Below are positions 16,008 to 24,854 of a DNA stretch of 64,000 nt, one piece after another (the first letter of the stretch is position 1; the number at the start of each line of letters is the position of its first letter). The translations under genes were made by a program, and so were the position numbers. The notes beneath the pieces are model-generated. The model saw only the letters and a program-made list of their open reading frames with translations, was not told the DNA's origin and did not search any database. Origin of the DNA: Pseudomonas sp. GD04019 (GTDB lineage: Bacteria > Pseudomonadota > Gammaproteobacteria > Pseudomonadales > Pseudomonadaceae); assembly GCF_029837695.1 (NCBI RefSeq), contig NZ_JAOEEA010000017.1, positions 22,603-86,602 on the forward strand, given 5' to 3'.

Positions 16008-16910
16008 TCAAGCCATATCGCTCTGACTGAACTCCTCCGCGAGGAAATCGATCAGCGTGCGCACCGATGGCAGTAGCCCGCGGCGTGACGGGAAGATAGC
16101 GTGGACGATGCCGCAGCGGGGCGTCCAGCCCGGCAGCATCTCTACCAGCCGGCCGTCCGCCAGTTCCTCGCGTACCGATACCCGTGGCAGGTGGGCGATA
16201 CCGACGCCGGCGAGCGCGGCGTTGCGCAGGGCGAGCAGGTCGTCGGTGACCATGCGCGGCCGGTGCGGGATCACCAGCCTGGCCTCGTCCTGCAGCAGCT
16301 CCCACTCGTAGTCGCGCTGCGTGCCGCCCCAGTGCAGGCTCGGCAACCGGCCCAGGTCCTCGGGCTGGAAGCCCGCCGGCAGGCTGGCCAGGTGATCCGG
16401 GTGGCCAACCAGGCATTGGGTACTGGCGCCCAGCACCTTCATCACCATGTCGGTGTTTTCCAGCGGCGGGAAGCGTACCCGCAGGGCGATATCGAAGCCC
16501 TCGTGGAGCAGGTCGACCCGGCGGTTGGTGCTCTCGATGTACAACTCCACCAGCGGGTACCTGAGCATGTAGCGGCTGAGCATCGGCCCGACCCAGGAGT
16601 TCAGCAGGGTGGTGGGGCAAGCCAGGCGTACCAGGCCACGCGGCTCGGCGCGGTTGCGCTCGACTACCTCGGCCGCACCCTCCGCCTCCACGCGCATCGC
16701 CAGGCAGCGCCGGTAGTACTCCTGGCCGATCTCGGTGAGCGACAGGTGCCGGCTGGTGCGGTTCAGCAGGCGTACGCCGAGGCGCTCCTCGAGCTGGGCG
16801 ATGCGCCGGCTGAGCTTGGACTTGGGCATGTCCAGCGCGCGCCCGGCCGCGGCAAAGCCGCCGTGCTCAACCACCTGGGTGAAGTAGTAGAGGCTGTTGA
16901 GGTCTTCCAT
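16008..16910 (-). CDS. LysR family transcriptional regulator
   Basis: 300 residues. The N-terminal winged HTH (LNSLYYFTQVVEHGGFAAAGRALDMPKSKLSRRIAQLEERLGVRLLNRTSR) is a typical LysR DNA-binding domain, followed by a two-lobed substrate-binding domain. GGAGA precedes the ATG. It is transcribed divergently from the ycaC-type hydrolase gene at 17070, and a 7-bp dyad lies between them, so it probably controls that gene and itself. The inducer is unknown. Confidence 0.93.
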   Translation of the reverse strand: MEDLNSLYYFTQVVEHGGFAAAGRALDMPKSKLSRRIAQLEERLGVRLLNRTSRHLSLTEIGQEYYRRCLAMRVEAEGAAEVVERNRAEPRGLVRLACPTTLLNSWVGPMLSRYMLRYPLVELYIESTNRRVDLLHEGFDIALRVRFPPLENTDMVMKVLGASTQCLVGHPDHLASLPAGFQPEDLGRLPSLHWGGTQRDYEWELLQDEARLVIPHRPRMVTDDLLALRNAALAGVGIAHLPRVSVREELADGRLVEMLPGWTPRCGIVHAIFPSRRGLLPSVRTLIDFLAEEFSQSDMA

Positions 16911-16929
16911 GATCGTTCTCCAAATAGAA

Positions 16930-16957
16930 CGCTAGAGGCAATTTTCACAGTCTAGCG
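16930..16957. promoter_or_regulatory. putative LysR operator
   Basis: CGCTAGA (16930-16936) and TCTAGCG (16951-16957) form a perfect 7-bp inverted repeat with a 14-base spacer. It lies 19 bases upstream of the LysR start and 112 bases before ycaC, a position suited to autoregulation. Confidence 0.55.
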
Positions 16958-17069
16958 CACCATTGGGTCCGAATTTAATCTTTCCTCCATGCAGTCAGCA
17001 CTGCACGGCACCACCCAAACATATCCGCCGGTTCATTCGGCACCCCACTGAAACGCGAGGAACGCAACC

Positions 17070-17702
17070 ATGACTACTTCTTTCAAATACAACCGTCTGG
17101 ACAAAGATAACGCCGCCGTTCTGCTGGTCGACCATCAGGCCGGCCTGCTGTCCCTGGTGCGCGACATCGAGCCGGACAAGTTCAAGAACAACGTCCTGGC
17201 CCTGGCCGACCTCGCCAAGTTCTTCAACCTGCCGACCATCCTCACCACCAGCTTCGAAACCGGCCCCAACGGCCCGCTGGTTCCCGAACTGAAAGAGCTG
17301 TTCCCGGACGCGCCGTACATCGCCCGCCCCGGCCAGATCAACGCCTGGGACAACGAGGACTTCGTTAAGGCGATCAAGGCCACCGGCAAGAAGCAGCTGA
17401 TCATCGCCGGCGTGGTCACCGAGGTGTGCGTGGCGTTCCCGGCCCTGTCGGCCCTGGAAGAGGGCTTCGAAGTGTTCGTGGTCACCGACGCCTCCGGCAC
17501 CTTCAACCCGATCACCCGCGATTCCGCCTGGAGCCGCATGACCCAGGCCGGCGCGCAGCTGATGAACTGGTTCGCCGTGGCCTGCGAGCTGCACCGCGAC
17601 TGGCGCAACGACGTGGAAGGCCTGGCCAAGATCTGTTCCGACCACATCCCGGACTACCGCAACTTGATCACCAGCTACAACGCGCTGACCGCGGCCAAGT
17701 GA
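17070..17702 (+). CDS. ycaC: YcaC-type isochorismatase-family hydrolase
   Basis: 210 residues, very close to E. coli YcaC in length and sequence (AAVLLVDHQAGLLSLVRDIE near the start, GVVTEVCVAFPAL in the middle). Asp21 and Cys120 are in the positions of the cysteine-hydrolase catalytic residues. YcaC proteins form ring-shaped oligomers; the physiological substrate is unknown. The gene is divergent from a LysR regulator, a common arrangement in Pseudomonas, and ends in a strong terminator. Confidence 0.92.
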   Translation: MTTSFKYNRLDKDNAAVLLVDHQAGLLSLVRDIEPDKFKNNVLALADLAKFFNLPTILTTSFETGPNGPLVPELKELFPDAPYIARPGQINAWDNEDFVKAIKATGKKQLIIAGVVTEVCVAFPALSALEEGFEVFVVTDASGTFNPITRDSAWSRMTQAGAQLMNWFAVACELHRDWRNDVEGLAKICSDHIPDYRNLITSYNALTAAK

Positions 17703-17715
17703 GCCATCCATAAAC

Positions 17716-17748
17716 AAAAACCGGAGCCTGTATCAGGCTCCGGTTTTT
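17716..17748 (+). terminator. strong rho-independent terminator after ycaC
   Basis: A 15-bp perfect stem from AAAAACCGGAGCCTG with a TAT loop, ending in five T. It can serve both converging transcripts. Confidence 0.93.
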
Positions 17749-17816
17749 GCTTGGGGATCCGACCTGCAACGGCACGGTCATCCGTTGCACTGGCGCATGG
17801 CCTTTTCAAACTGCGT

Positions 17817-19244
17817 TCAAGAGCGCTGCAGCCAGCTGAGGAATTTGCCCTTCTTGATCGTCATGGGCTTCTGCTCCAGCAGCGAGGCACTGGCCTGCTG
17901 ACGGAAGCTCTGCAGCTTGGCCAGCGCGCTGCCGACCTCGCTGCGTTGCTCCAGGCAGGCCTCCAGCGCTTCCTTGTCGAGGCGGTAGAGCACCCCCGAA
18001 CTGAGCGCGGTGAAGCGTGCCTCGGACGGCGTGCCGAAGGTGACGCCCTGTTCACCCATGACCTCGCCAGGGCCCATGCGCCCGGCTTCGATCACCTCGC
18101 TGCCATTGGGTACGGCTGCCGATATGACACCGGTGCCGATCAGCAGCAGCTGCTCGCTGACTTCGCCGGCCTCCAGCACCACCTGCCCCTTGCTGAAGGT
18201 CTGGGCCACCAGCAGTTCGGCCAGTCGATCCTTGTCCTCGGCATCCAGCGCACGGAAGATTTTCACGTCGTCGAGCAGCGCGCGCTGGCGGCTGCGCGGC
18301 ACATCGGCATGCTCGGTGCCACGCAGAATGCCAGCCGCCTGCAGGTGCCGGTGGGCGAGGTCGAACAGCTGATTGCGCACCTCGCTCGCGCTGCTGCCGG
18401 CGGCCACGAATGCACTCATTTCGTACTCCACCATGCTCAGGTCGGAGCTCTTGACCGACACCTTCGGCCTAGGTGTCTGCAGCAGCGCGCTGACACCCTG
18501 CAGTGTGCGATTGAGGGCGTCGAGCACCAGGACTGGCCGCACCTGCACCGGCACGCTGATGCTCAGTTTGACGTTATCGATATCGGTGGAGCGATTGAGG
18601 TTGAACACCTTGGTCTTGGCCGCCACCGAGTTGGGAATCACCACCGTGCTGCCCTGGCTGGTGCGCAGGTGGGTGGCGCGCCAGTCGATCTCGATCACCT
18701 TGCCTTCGATGCCGTCGATCGATACCCAGTCGTCCAGGCGATAGGGCTTGGTGGTGTTCAGGACGATGCCGGAGAACACGTCGCCCAGGGTGTTCTGCAG
18801 GGCCAGGCCGATGACGATGGCGACGACCCCGGAGGTGGCCAGCAGCCCCTTGACCGGCAGCTGCATGATGTAGGCCGCCGCCGCGACTATGGCGGCGAGG
18901 AAGATCAGCGCGCCCAGCACGTCCTGCAGCAGGCGCCCGGTGTGGCCGCTGCGCGGCATCAGCAGCACCCCGAGCACCACGGTCAGGGTGCGTGCGAAGA
19001 GCAGCCACCAGGCGATACCCAAGGCGGAACCGAGCATGCTCAGTGCCGGCTCGCTCCACGGCGGTGGCTGCAGCGGGCTCATCCCGGCACTGACGATGGC
19101 CAGGCTGTAGGCAATGAAGATCCCCAGGCGCAGCATCACTCGCAAGACCTTGGCCTCGGCCGGCAACAGGCGCCAGCAGGCAAGGTCGGCGAGCAGCAGG
19201 ACGACGCCGATGGTGAGTGGGTGTTGGGCGATCAGTGCAAGCAT
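17817..19244 (-). CDS. MscS-type mechanosensitive channel with C-terminal cyclic-nucleotide-binding domain
   Basis: 475 residues from ATG 19244. A GTG four codons upstream also starts the frame but lacks a ribosome site. The N-terminal half has about four membrane helices. The pore-lining TM3 equivalent contains GLLATSGVVAIVIGLALQNTLGDVFSGI, followed by the MscS beta domain (YRLDDWVSIDGIEGKVIEIDWRATHLRT). From about residue 320 a cNMP-binding fold follows, with VLEAGEVSEQLLLIGTGVISA and GPGEVMGEQGVTFG. The combination resembles bacterial cyclic-nucleotide-gated MscS channels. The usual PBC Arg-Thr/Ser pair is replaced by PSEARFTALS, so the ligand is uncertain. Confidence 0.9.
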   Translation of the reverse strand: MLALIAQHPLTIGVVLLLADLACWRLLPAEAKVLRVMLRLGIFIAYSLAIVSAGMSPLQPPPWSEPALSMLGSALGIAWWLLFARTLTVVLGVLLMPRSGHTGRLLQDVLGALIFLAAIVAAAAYIMQLPVKGLLATSGVVAIVIGLALQNTLGDVFSGIVLNTTKPYRLDDWVSIDGIEGKVIEIDWRATHLRTSQGSTVVIPNSVAAKTKVFNLNRSTDIDNVKLSISVPVQVRPVLVLDALNRTLQGVSALLQTPRPKVSVKSSDLSMVEYEMSAFVAAGSSASEVRNQLFDLAHRHLQAAGILRGTEHADVPRSRQRALLDDVKIFRALDAEDKDRLAELLVAQTFSKGQVVLEAGEVSEQLLLIGTGVISAAVPNGSEVIEAGRMGPGEVMGEQGVTFGTPSEARFTALSSGVLYRLDKEALEACLEQRSEVGSALAKLQSFRQQASASLLEQKPMTIKKGKFLSWLQRS

Positions 19245-19486
19245 GGAGGGTTCCACAGCAGGGAAAGGAACTAGGCACCCAGTATGACTGGATTGCCGAC
19301 AAAGAGATGAACGCCTGTTCTTCTTCGTCTTGGCCTGTAGCGGGCGCCCGCTATTGGCCGGAGACCGCCACGCTCAAGCTTTTTCCCTCCCGCAACACCA
19401 ACCACCGGGCCCGTCCCAGGGCAGTGTTTCAGAACGCGCATTCTCAAACATGCACGCGCCCCGGCACAGCAAAGCCAAGCAGCACC

Positions 19487-20800
19487 TCAGCGCAGCTTTT
19501 CCATCATCTGGTAGTACCACATACCGGCGGCCAGCATCGGGTTGCCGAACACGTCGCCCATCGGCACCTTGATGTGTTTGCAGGCGGCGAAGGTGTCGTA
19601 GTGGCCGAGGGTGCCGGTCAGGGCGTTGGCCATGATCTCGCCCATGATGTGGGTGGTGGCGATGCCGTGGCCGGAATAGCCCTGGCAGTACCAGACGTTC
19701 TGCGACAGCTTGCCCAGCTGCGGGATGCGGTTCATCACGATGCCCATGGCGCAGCTCCACTGGAACTCGATCTCCACGCCCTTGAGCTGCGGGAAGGTAC
19801 TCTCGATGCAGGGGCGCAGCTCGCCGGCGATATCGCGCGAATCGCGGCCCGAGTAGTTCGCGCCACCGCCGAACAGCAGGCGGCCGTCGGCGGTCATGCG
19901 GTAGTAGTCGAGTACGAAGCGGCAGTCGTACACGGCCAGGGTCTGCGGGTTGAGTTCCTTGGCCAGGTCGCCCAGCGGCGCGGTGGTGACGATGCCGCCC
20001 ATGGCCGGGAAGATCATGCCCTTGAGCTGCTTGCGCGCCAGCTTGTGGTAGACGTCGCCGGCCAGCAGCACCTGCTTGGCGTCGATGCGGCCCTGGGTGG
20101 TGATCACCGCCGGGTTGGCGCCCTGGACGATGTCCAGCACCTCGGAATGCTCGAAGATCAGCGCGCCCAGGCTCGCGGCGGCCTTGGCCTCGCCGATGCA
20201 CAGGTTGAGCGGGTGCAGGTGCATGTTGCGGGTGTTCTTGATCGCGCCCAAGTAGATGTCGCTGGCCAGGTGTTCGCGCACGCCGGCGGCGTCGAGCAGG
20301 CTGACGTCGTCACCCATGCCGCGCTCGATGGCCTCGGCGTAGGAGGCGCGCAGCTCGTCCATGTGCGCAGGCTTCATCGCCGCATGCAGGTGGCCGTGGC
20401 GCAGGTCGCACTGGATGCCGTACTTGGCCACGCGGTTCTTGATGATCTCGTGGCCACGCCAGCGCAGGTGCCAGATGAAGTCGTCGACTTCCTCGCCGAG
20501 GCTGTCGCGCATCTGCTTGCGCATGGCCGCATCGCCCGACAGGCTGCCGGTGACCTGGCCGCCGTTGCGCCCGGTGGCGCCCCAGCCGATCTTGTGGGTC
20601 TCGACGATGGCCACCTTGAGGCCGCGCTCGGCCAGTTCCACGGCGGTGGCCACACCGGTGAAGCCGCCGCCGATGATGGCGACATCGACGCTGACCTGGC
20701 CCTGCAGGGTCGGGTAGTTGGTCTCCTCGTTCAGCGTGGCGCTGTAGTAGGACTTGGCCCGCTCGGCGGCGGCGATCACGGGTTGGGTGGCGGCGTTCAT
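19487..20800 (-). CDS. FAD-dependent oxidoreductase, gamma-glutamylputrescine oxidase (PauB/PuuB)-like
   Basis: 437 residues. The N-terminal FAD motif VDVAIIGGGFTGVATAVELAERG (38-60) and the following GWGATGRNGGQVTG segment place it in the D-amino-acid-oxidase-like family. The C-terminal block CQGYSGHGIATTHIMGEIMA is typical of the PuuB/PauB group. Those enzymes oxidise gamma-glutamyl-polyamines; Pseudomonas genomes carry several PauB paralogues, so the exact polyamine is not assignable. AGAGGAAAG precedes the ATG. No glutamylpolyamine synthetase or aminotransferase is adjacent here. Confidence 0.85.
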   Translation of the reverse strand: MNAATQPVIAAAERAKSYYSATLNEETNYPTLQGQVSVDVAIIGGGFTGVATAVELAERGLKVAIVETHKIGWGATGRNGGQVTGSLSGDAAMRKQMRDSLGEEVDDFIWHLRWRGHEIIKNRVAKYGIQCDLRHGHLHAAMKPAHMDELRASYAEAIERGMGDDVSLLDAAGVREHLASDIYLGAIKNTRNMHLHPLNLCIGEAKAAASLGALIFEHSEVLDIVQGANPAVITTQGRIDAKQVLLAGDVYHKLARKQLKGMIFPAMGGIVTTAPLGDLAKELNPQTLAVYDCRFVLDYYRMTADGRLLFGGGANYSGRDSRDIAGELRPCIESTFPQLKGVEIEFQWSCAMGIVMNRIPQLGKLSQNVWYCQGYSGHGIATTHIMGEIMANALTGTLGHYDTFAACKHIKVPMGDVFGNPMLAAGMWYYQMMEKLR

Positions 20801-21254
20801 CGGTGCTTTCCTCTGTGGCCGGCCCGTCGTGCGGGTCGGCTGTTCTTGTTCTGTATCAGTGTTGGTCAGGTGCCGGCTCGTCTGCTCATTAGCTGGCGGT
20901 ACACGCGCAGAAATCGGGCGGGACGCATCACTGCCAGATGCCTCAGGGCATTCAAAAACGCGTGGTGTTCAGCAGATGAAGTTTGCGGACCAGGGCATCC
21001 GCGCACATGGCACGGCGGCATTCCTTAAGGGGCGAGCGGGCAATCCGGTGGGCGGGCGTGGCGGCAGTGCCAGAGGGCCCAGAAGGCGAGGATTTCCGGG
21101 AGCAGCGCGGCGGTGTCGCCGGCCCTGGACGGGCAGGGACTGGACACAAGGCTGGAACGGCGGCTGGGTGAACTCATGAAGGCGAGACTCGCACGGCGGC
21201 TAATCAGGGTTAAATCGGATTCTTTGCACGCTCAGTTCAAACCCTACTAAACAA
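20801..21254. other. 454-bp intergenic region
   Basis: No convincing gene. It must hold the promoter of the PauB-like oxidase. A 50-codon minus-strand frame from ATG 21177 to TAA at 21025 has a hydrophobic stretch (TAALLPEILAFWALWHC) but no good ribosome site. It could be a small membrane protein or chance. Confidence 0.4.
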
Positions 21255-22238
21255 TCATGGCTGGTAGTGGAATGGCCGGCCCAAGCCCTCCTCGACCTGC
21301 CCGGAGAGATACCAGACGCCTGCCAGCACACCGCGGTCCGGGCTGCTCAGCAGCGCCCTGGACTCCTGGTCGAGCGCCACCGCCAGGCTGTGGCGTAGTT
21401 GCGCCTCGCTTTCCGGGCGGTCGGCGTCACGCCCGATCAGGGTGAAGATGGTCGCGCCCAGGGACAGCGCCGTGCCGGCTACCCGCCCCACCATGGCGGC
21501 CACCACGCTGGCCGCGCCACTGGTGGTCATCTCGTCGACCAGGCGCTCGCTGGTGCGCTGAGCCACCAGGGAGATGCCGGGGTCGGCCGACCAGTCGCCG
21601 CCAGGCACGGCGCCCACCCGCTCGAGCAGCCCGGCATAGGCCGGCAGACGCTCCAGCGGGTCGGCGTGGATCAGTTGGTAAAGGCTGGCGCCCGGCTCGC
21701 CGGAGATCACCGGCAGCGCGGCCAGGCGCTGGTCGAACTGTTCCTGCGGTACGCCGTGACGCCCAGGGATGGTCTGCAGGCGCATGTCCAGCTGGCGCAC
21801 ATAGATGCGGGTGGAGGCATGCAGGATGCGCTCGGGCGAAACCTCCTCGGCCACCGGTTCGAGCACCAGCTCCTGGTACTCCTCCTGCAGGTAGGCGGCC
21901 AGGCGCCGCACCGTGGGATCGTCCTCGTCGGCGCCGAGCTTGTACCAGGACACCTTGAAGCTCAGCCACTGCTGGGTCCAGTAGCCGTAGAACCAGGGAA
22001 TGAACGCCTCGTCGGTCTGCCGCTGCACCAGCGCCAGCCAGCGCTGCATGGCCTCCAGCGCGTGCTGGCGGGCGTGATCCTCGGCACTGCGCGAGGCGGC
22101 GGCGATATCCTGGTCGACCTGGCGCCAGGTGCTCGCGGAGATGTGCACCGGCGGGTCGCTGGCACAGCCGACCAGCAACCCGGCCAGCAGCGGGACGCAC
22201 AGGCGCCGGCGCGCGGCGACCAGCCATGCGGTGCTCAT
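21255..22238 (-). CDS. hypothetical lipoprotein
   Basis: 327 residues. The start is ATG 22238 with AGGCGA upstream. The N-terminus ends in the lipobox LLVGC, so it should be a lipid-anchored periplasmic protein. The mature part is helical with many aromatic residues (FIPWFYGYWTQQWLSFKVSWYKLG) and a Gly/Ala-rich hydrophobic segment near 240-268 (ASVVAAMVGRVAGTALSLGATIFTLIG), which may contact membrane. No family is recognised. It stands alone, with the HPF-like gene further upstream on the same strand. Confidence 0.72.
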   Translation of the reverse strand: MSTAWLVAARRRLCVPLLAGLLVGCASDPPVHISASTWRQVDQDIAAASRSAEDHARQHALEAMQRWLALVQRQTDEAFIPWFYGYWTQQWLSFKVSWYKLGADEDDPTVRRLAAYLQEEYQELVLEPVAEEVSPERILHASTRIYVRQLDMRLQTIPGRHGVPQEQFDQRLAALPVISGEPGASLYQLIHADPLERLPAYAGLLERVGAVPGGDWSADPGISLVAQRTSERLVDEMTTSGAASVVAAMVGRVAGTALSLGATIFTLIGRDADRPESEAQLRHSLAVALDQESRALLSSPDRGVLAGVWYLSGQVEEGLGRPFHYQP

Positions 22239-22402
22239 GTGATATCGCCTGCCCGCCGCTGCGGCGAGCCGCCCTTCCTTTCCGGACAGGCGCAGGTAAA
22301 GCCCCGCTACCCGTCCGGCCCCCGCTCCAACGGAACGTCCAGCACGCCCGACCCTGGTGGTTTCAGTATAGGAGCCGGCGCCTCACGCTGGCCGCAGAAA
22401 CG

Positions 22403-22426
22403 ACAACCGCCCGAGAGGGCGGTTGT
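22403..22426 (-). terminator. terminator of the HPF-like gene
   Basis: A 10-bp perfect stem (ACAACCGCCC / GGGCGGTTGT) with a four-base loop; read leftward it is followed by a short T run. Confidence 0.7.
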
Positions 22427-22452
22427 GTTGATCGCGGCAATGGAGGCGCAGG

Positions 22453-22866
22453 TTATTCGCGTTGCAGGTCTTCCTGCTTGGCCAGGAATTCCTCTTCGAG
22501 CAGGGCATCGGTGAGCGGCACGTCACCGGCTTCAACGAAGCGACCGGTGGAGAGAGACTTGCCTTCCAGGCGCCCGGTCAGGTGTTCCAAGGCGTGGCGC
22601 ATCTTCTCGGCGGCGCCGTCGATGGCCAGGCCCATGGCATCGGCCTTATGCGTCACGGAGATGGGCTGATGGCCCTTGGGACGGGCCTCGATTTGGCAGC
22701 GCTTGTCGTCGCCGCCGGACTTGTGTGCGTTCTCGTCGCTGATATGGACGACCACCCGGGTCAGCAGCTCGTCGAAATGTTCGAGCCTGTCCATCACCTC
22801 CGCGCTTACCCATTCCTGAAGCCGAGCACTACCTTCAATCTGATTGGTGCGAACTTGAACTTGCAT
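22453..22866 (-). CDS. HPF/RaiA family ribosome-associated protein
   Basis: 137 residues. The fold of hibernation-promoting factors is recognisable: MQVQVRTNQIEGSARLQEWVSAEVMDRLEHFDELLTRVVVHISDENAHKSGGDDKRCQIEARPKGHQPISVTHKADAM. The alternating strands and helices with basic residues match the ribosome-binding beta-alpha-beta-beta-beta-alpha core. The C-terminal tail is short and acidic, so it is a short-type factor without the dimerisation domain of long HPF. It is probably a second HPF-like protein besides the canonical one near rpoN. The function is inferred as ribosome protection or silencing. Confidence 0.8.
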   Translation of the reverse strand: MQVQVRTNQIEGSARLQEWVSAEVMDRLEHFDELLTRVVVHISDENAHKSGGDDKRCQIEARPKGHQPISVTHKADAMGLAIDGAAEKMRHALEHLTGRLEGKSLSTGRFVEAGDVPLTDALLEEEFLAKQEDLQRE

Positions 22867-23129
22867 GGGGCTTCCTCGTTTTCCTGGGTGTTCCGAGGTA
22901 CTGCGGCTGCGGGGTCAGGCGGGTGAAGCATCTCCTCTGGTGTGCCTGCGAAGCGCCGTACGCCGACCATCGGCGCACCACTCCCCTTGCTGGGCCACAC
23001 AACTTCGAATGGACCGCAGCGTCTGCCACGGTCCGGATGAATCTCTGACTCCAGTCTTACTACAGGCGCCCCCGGCGAGCAAATCCAGGATGTCGCACCC
23101 CCACCGCACGAGTGTTGCAGCAGATTGCG

Positions 23130-23543
23130 TTAATCGGCCTGCCGCGCCCGCAGGCCGGCCATCATGCGCTCGGCGTTCTCGCTACACAGCATGCCTTCCG
23201 GCTTGTTCTCGATCTCGGCGATGGTGGCCAGCAGCTGCGCCTTGTTCTGCGCCAGACGCGCCTGCATCGCCTCGATCTCCTCGACCTTGCGCCTGAGCGC
23301 GGCCAGCAGTTCATCGTGGGGCCAGCTCTGCGCCACCGGGTCGGGCAGCAGGCGACGGATCTCCTCCAGGCTGAAGCCGGACTGCTGGGCACGAGTGATC
23401 ACCGCCAGGACCTGCTCGGTCTGCGCCGGATACTCGCGATAGCCATTGGCCTGGCGCTGGGCGGCGATCAGCCCGCTGGCCTCGTAGAAGCGGATGCGCG
23501 AGGCCGCCAGGCCGGTGCGCTTGGCCAGTTGACCGATCTTCAT
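23130..23543 (-). CDS. MerR family transcriptional regulator
   Basis: 137 residues. The N-terminal MerR helix-turn-helix is complete (KIGQLAKRTGLAASRIRFYEASGLI). A coiled-coil dimerisation helix follows (LLAALRRKVEEIEAMQARLAQNKAQLLATIAEIENK). There is one cysteine (in GMLCSENAERM) near the end, so a metal-type effector site is not apparent. It is transcribed divergently from the OYE-family oxidoreductase, with a MerR-type stretched promoter between them, and very likely controls that gene. Confidence 0.92.
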   Translation of the reverse strand: MKIGQLAKRTGLAASRIRFYEASGLIAAQRQANGYREYPAQTEQVLAVITRAQQSGFSLEEIRRLLPDPVAQSWPHDELLAALRRKVEEIEAMQARLAQNKAQLLATIAEIENKPEGMLCSENAERMMAGLRARQAD

Positions 23544-23561
23544 GGAAATGCTCCGGGGGTA

Positions 23562-23592
23562 TTGACCTTGAAGTTAACTTTAATCTTAGGCT
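23562..23592 (+). promoter_or_regulatory. MerR-type promoter/operator of the OYE gene
   Basis: A -35 TTGACC (23562-23567) and a weak -10 TAGGCT (23587-23592) are 19 bases apart, longer than usual, as in MerR-activated promoters. The spacer is centred on the dyad AAGTTAACTT. Confidence 0.6.
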
Positions 23593-23621
23593 TCGCCCAT
23601 CGTCCACCGGGAGAACCCTTC

Positions 23622-24854
23622 ATGAGCCCCTTCCAGCCCCTGCAACTGCCCAACGGCACCCGCATTCCCAACCGCATTGCCAAGGCCGCCATGGAAGAGA
23701 ACATGGCCAGCATCGACCAGGGCCCCTCCGCCGAGCTGCTGCGCCTGTACCGGGCCTGGGCCGAGGGTGGCGCCGGGTTGCTGCTGACCGGCAACGTGAT
23801 GATCGACCGCCTCGCCATGACCGGCCCCGGCGGCGTGGTGCTTGAGGACGACAGCCTGCTGCAGCGCTTCCGCGAATGGGCCCAGGTCGGTCGCGCCAAG
23901 GGTGCGCAGTTCTGGATGCAGCTCAACCACCCCGGGCGGCAGATGCAGGCCAACCTCGGCCAGCCGACCGTGGCGCCGTCCGCGGTTCCCCTGGAGCTGG
24001 GCAGCTTCTCCAAGATGTTCCCGCTGCCCAAGGCGCTGGACGACGCGGAAATCGGCGCGCTGATCCAGCGCTTCGCCCACAGCGCCGAGCTGGCCGAACG
24101 CGCCGGCTTCAGCGGTGTACAGGTTCACGCCGCCCACGGCTACCTGCTTAGCCAGTTCCTCTCGCCGCTGTCCAACCAGCGCACGGACAGCTGGGGCGGG
24201 CCGCTGGAGAACCGCGCCCGCCTGCTGCTGGAAGTGGTCAAGGCGGTGCGCGCCCGCGTCTCCCCTAGCTTCTGCGTGGCGGTCAAACTCAACTCGGCGG
24301 ACTTCCAGCGCGGTGGCTTCGACGCCGCCGACGCCAAGCGCGTGGTCGAGATGCTCAACGAGCTGGACGTCGACCTGGTCGAGCTGTCCGGCGGCAGTTA
24401 CGAGGCGCCGGCCATGCAGGGCGACGCCCGCGACGGCCGCACCCTCGCGCGCGAGGCCTACTTCCTCGAATTCGCCGGCGAGATCGCTGCGGTGGCGCGC
24501 ATGCCGGTGATGGTCACCGGCGGCATCCGCCGCCTGCCGGTGGTGGAGAAAGTGCTGGAAAGCGGTGTGGCCATGGCTGGCATCGCCACAGCCCTGGCCA
24601 TCGACCCGGCGCTACCCGAGCACTGGCGCCAGGGCCGCGAGCGCCGCGCCGAGCTGGCGCCGATCGCCTGGAAGCGCAAGGCCCTGGCCTCGCTGGCCTA
24701 TATGGCGGCGGTGAAGTTCCAGCTGCGCCGCCTCAGCCAGGGCCACCAGCCCAACCCGGATGTGTCGCCACTGCGCGCCTTGATCGGCGAGCAGCTGCGG
24801 ATCTCCCGCCGCGCCCGTCAGTACAAGCGCTGGATCGCCAGCCGCCACGGCTAG
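23622..24854 (+). CDS. NADH:flavin oxidoreductase, old yellow enzyme family
   Basis: 410 residues from ATG 23622 (GGGAGA upstream). The TIM-barrel FMN protein has the signature segments MQLNHPGRQ, GVQVHAAHGYLLSQFLSPLSNQRTDSWGG and PVMVTGGIR. These bind FMN and the substrate His/His pair in the OYE branch close to the 2,4-dienoyl-CoA reductase type. The enzyme reduces activated C=C bonds with NAD(P)H. The divergent MerR gene and the stretched promoter suggest electrophile- or redox-responsive induction. The stop codon shares a CTAG overlap with the converging LysR gene. Confidence 0.9.
   Translation: MSPFQPLQLPNGTRIPNRIAKAAMEENMASIDQGPSAELLRLYRAWAEGGAGLLLTGNVMIDRLAMTGPGGVVLEDDSLLQRFREWAQVGRAKGAQFWMQLNHPGRQMQANLGQPTVAPSAVPLELGSFSKMFPLPKALDDAEIGALIQRFAHSAELAERAGFSGVQVHAAHGYLLSQFLSPLSNQRTDSWGGPLENRARLLLEVVKAVRARVSPSFCVAVKLNSADFQRGGFDAADAKRVVEMLNELDVDLVELSGGSYEAPAMQGDARDGRTLAREAYFLEFAGEIAAVARMPVMVTGGIRRLPVVEKVLESGVAMAGIATALAIDPALPEHWRQGRERRAELAPIAWKRKALASLAYMAAVKFQLRRLSQGHQPNPDVSPLRALIGEQLRISRRARQYKRWIASRHG

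Noticed and set aside
19217..21028. 603-codon plus-strand open frame across the PauB-like gene
   Set aside because: Antisense of a clear FAD oxidoreductase gene, with no start signal.
20952..21149. Short minus-strand frame in the gap before the PauB-like gene
   Set aside because: No ribosome site or conserved motif. The alternative 50-codon frame (21177-21025) is mentioned only as a weak possibility.
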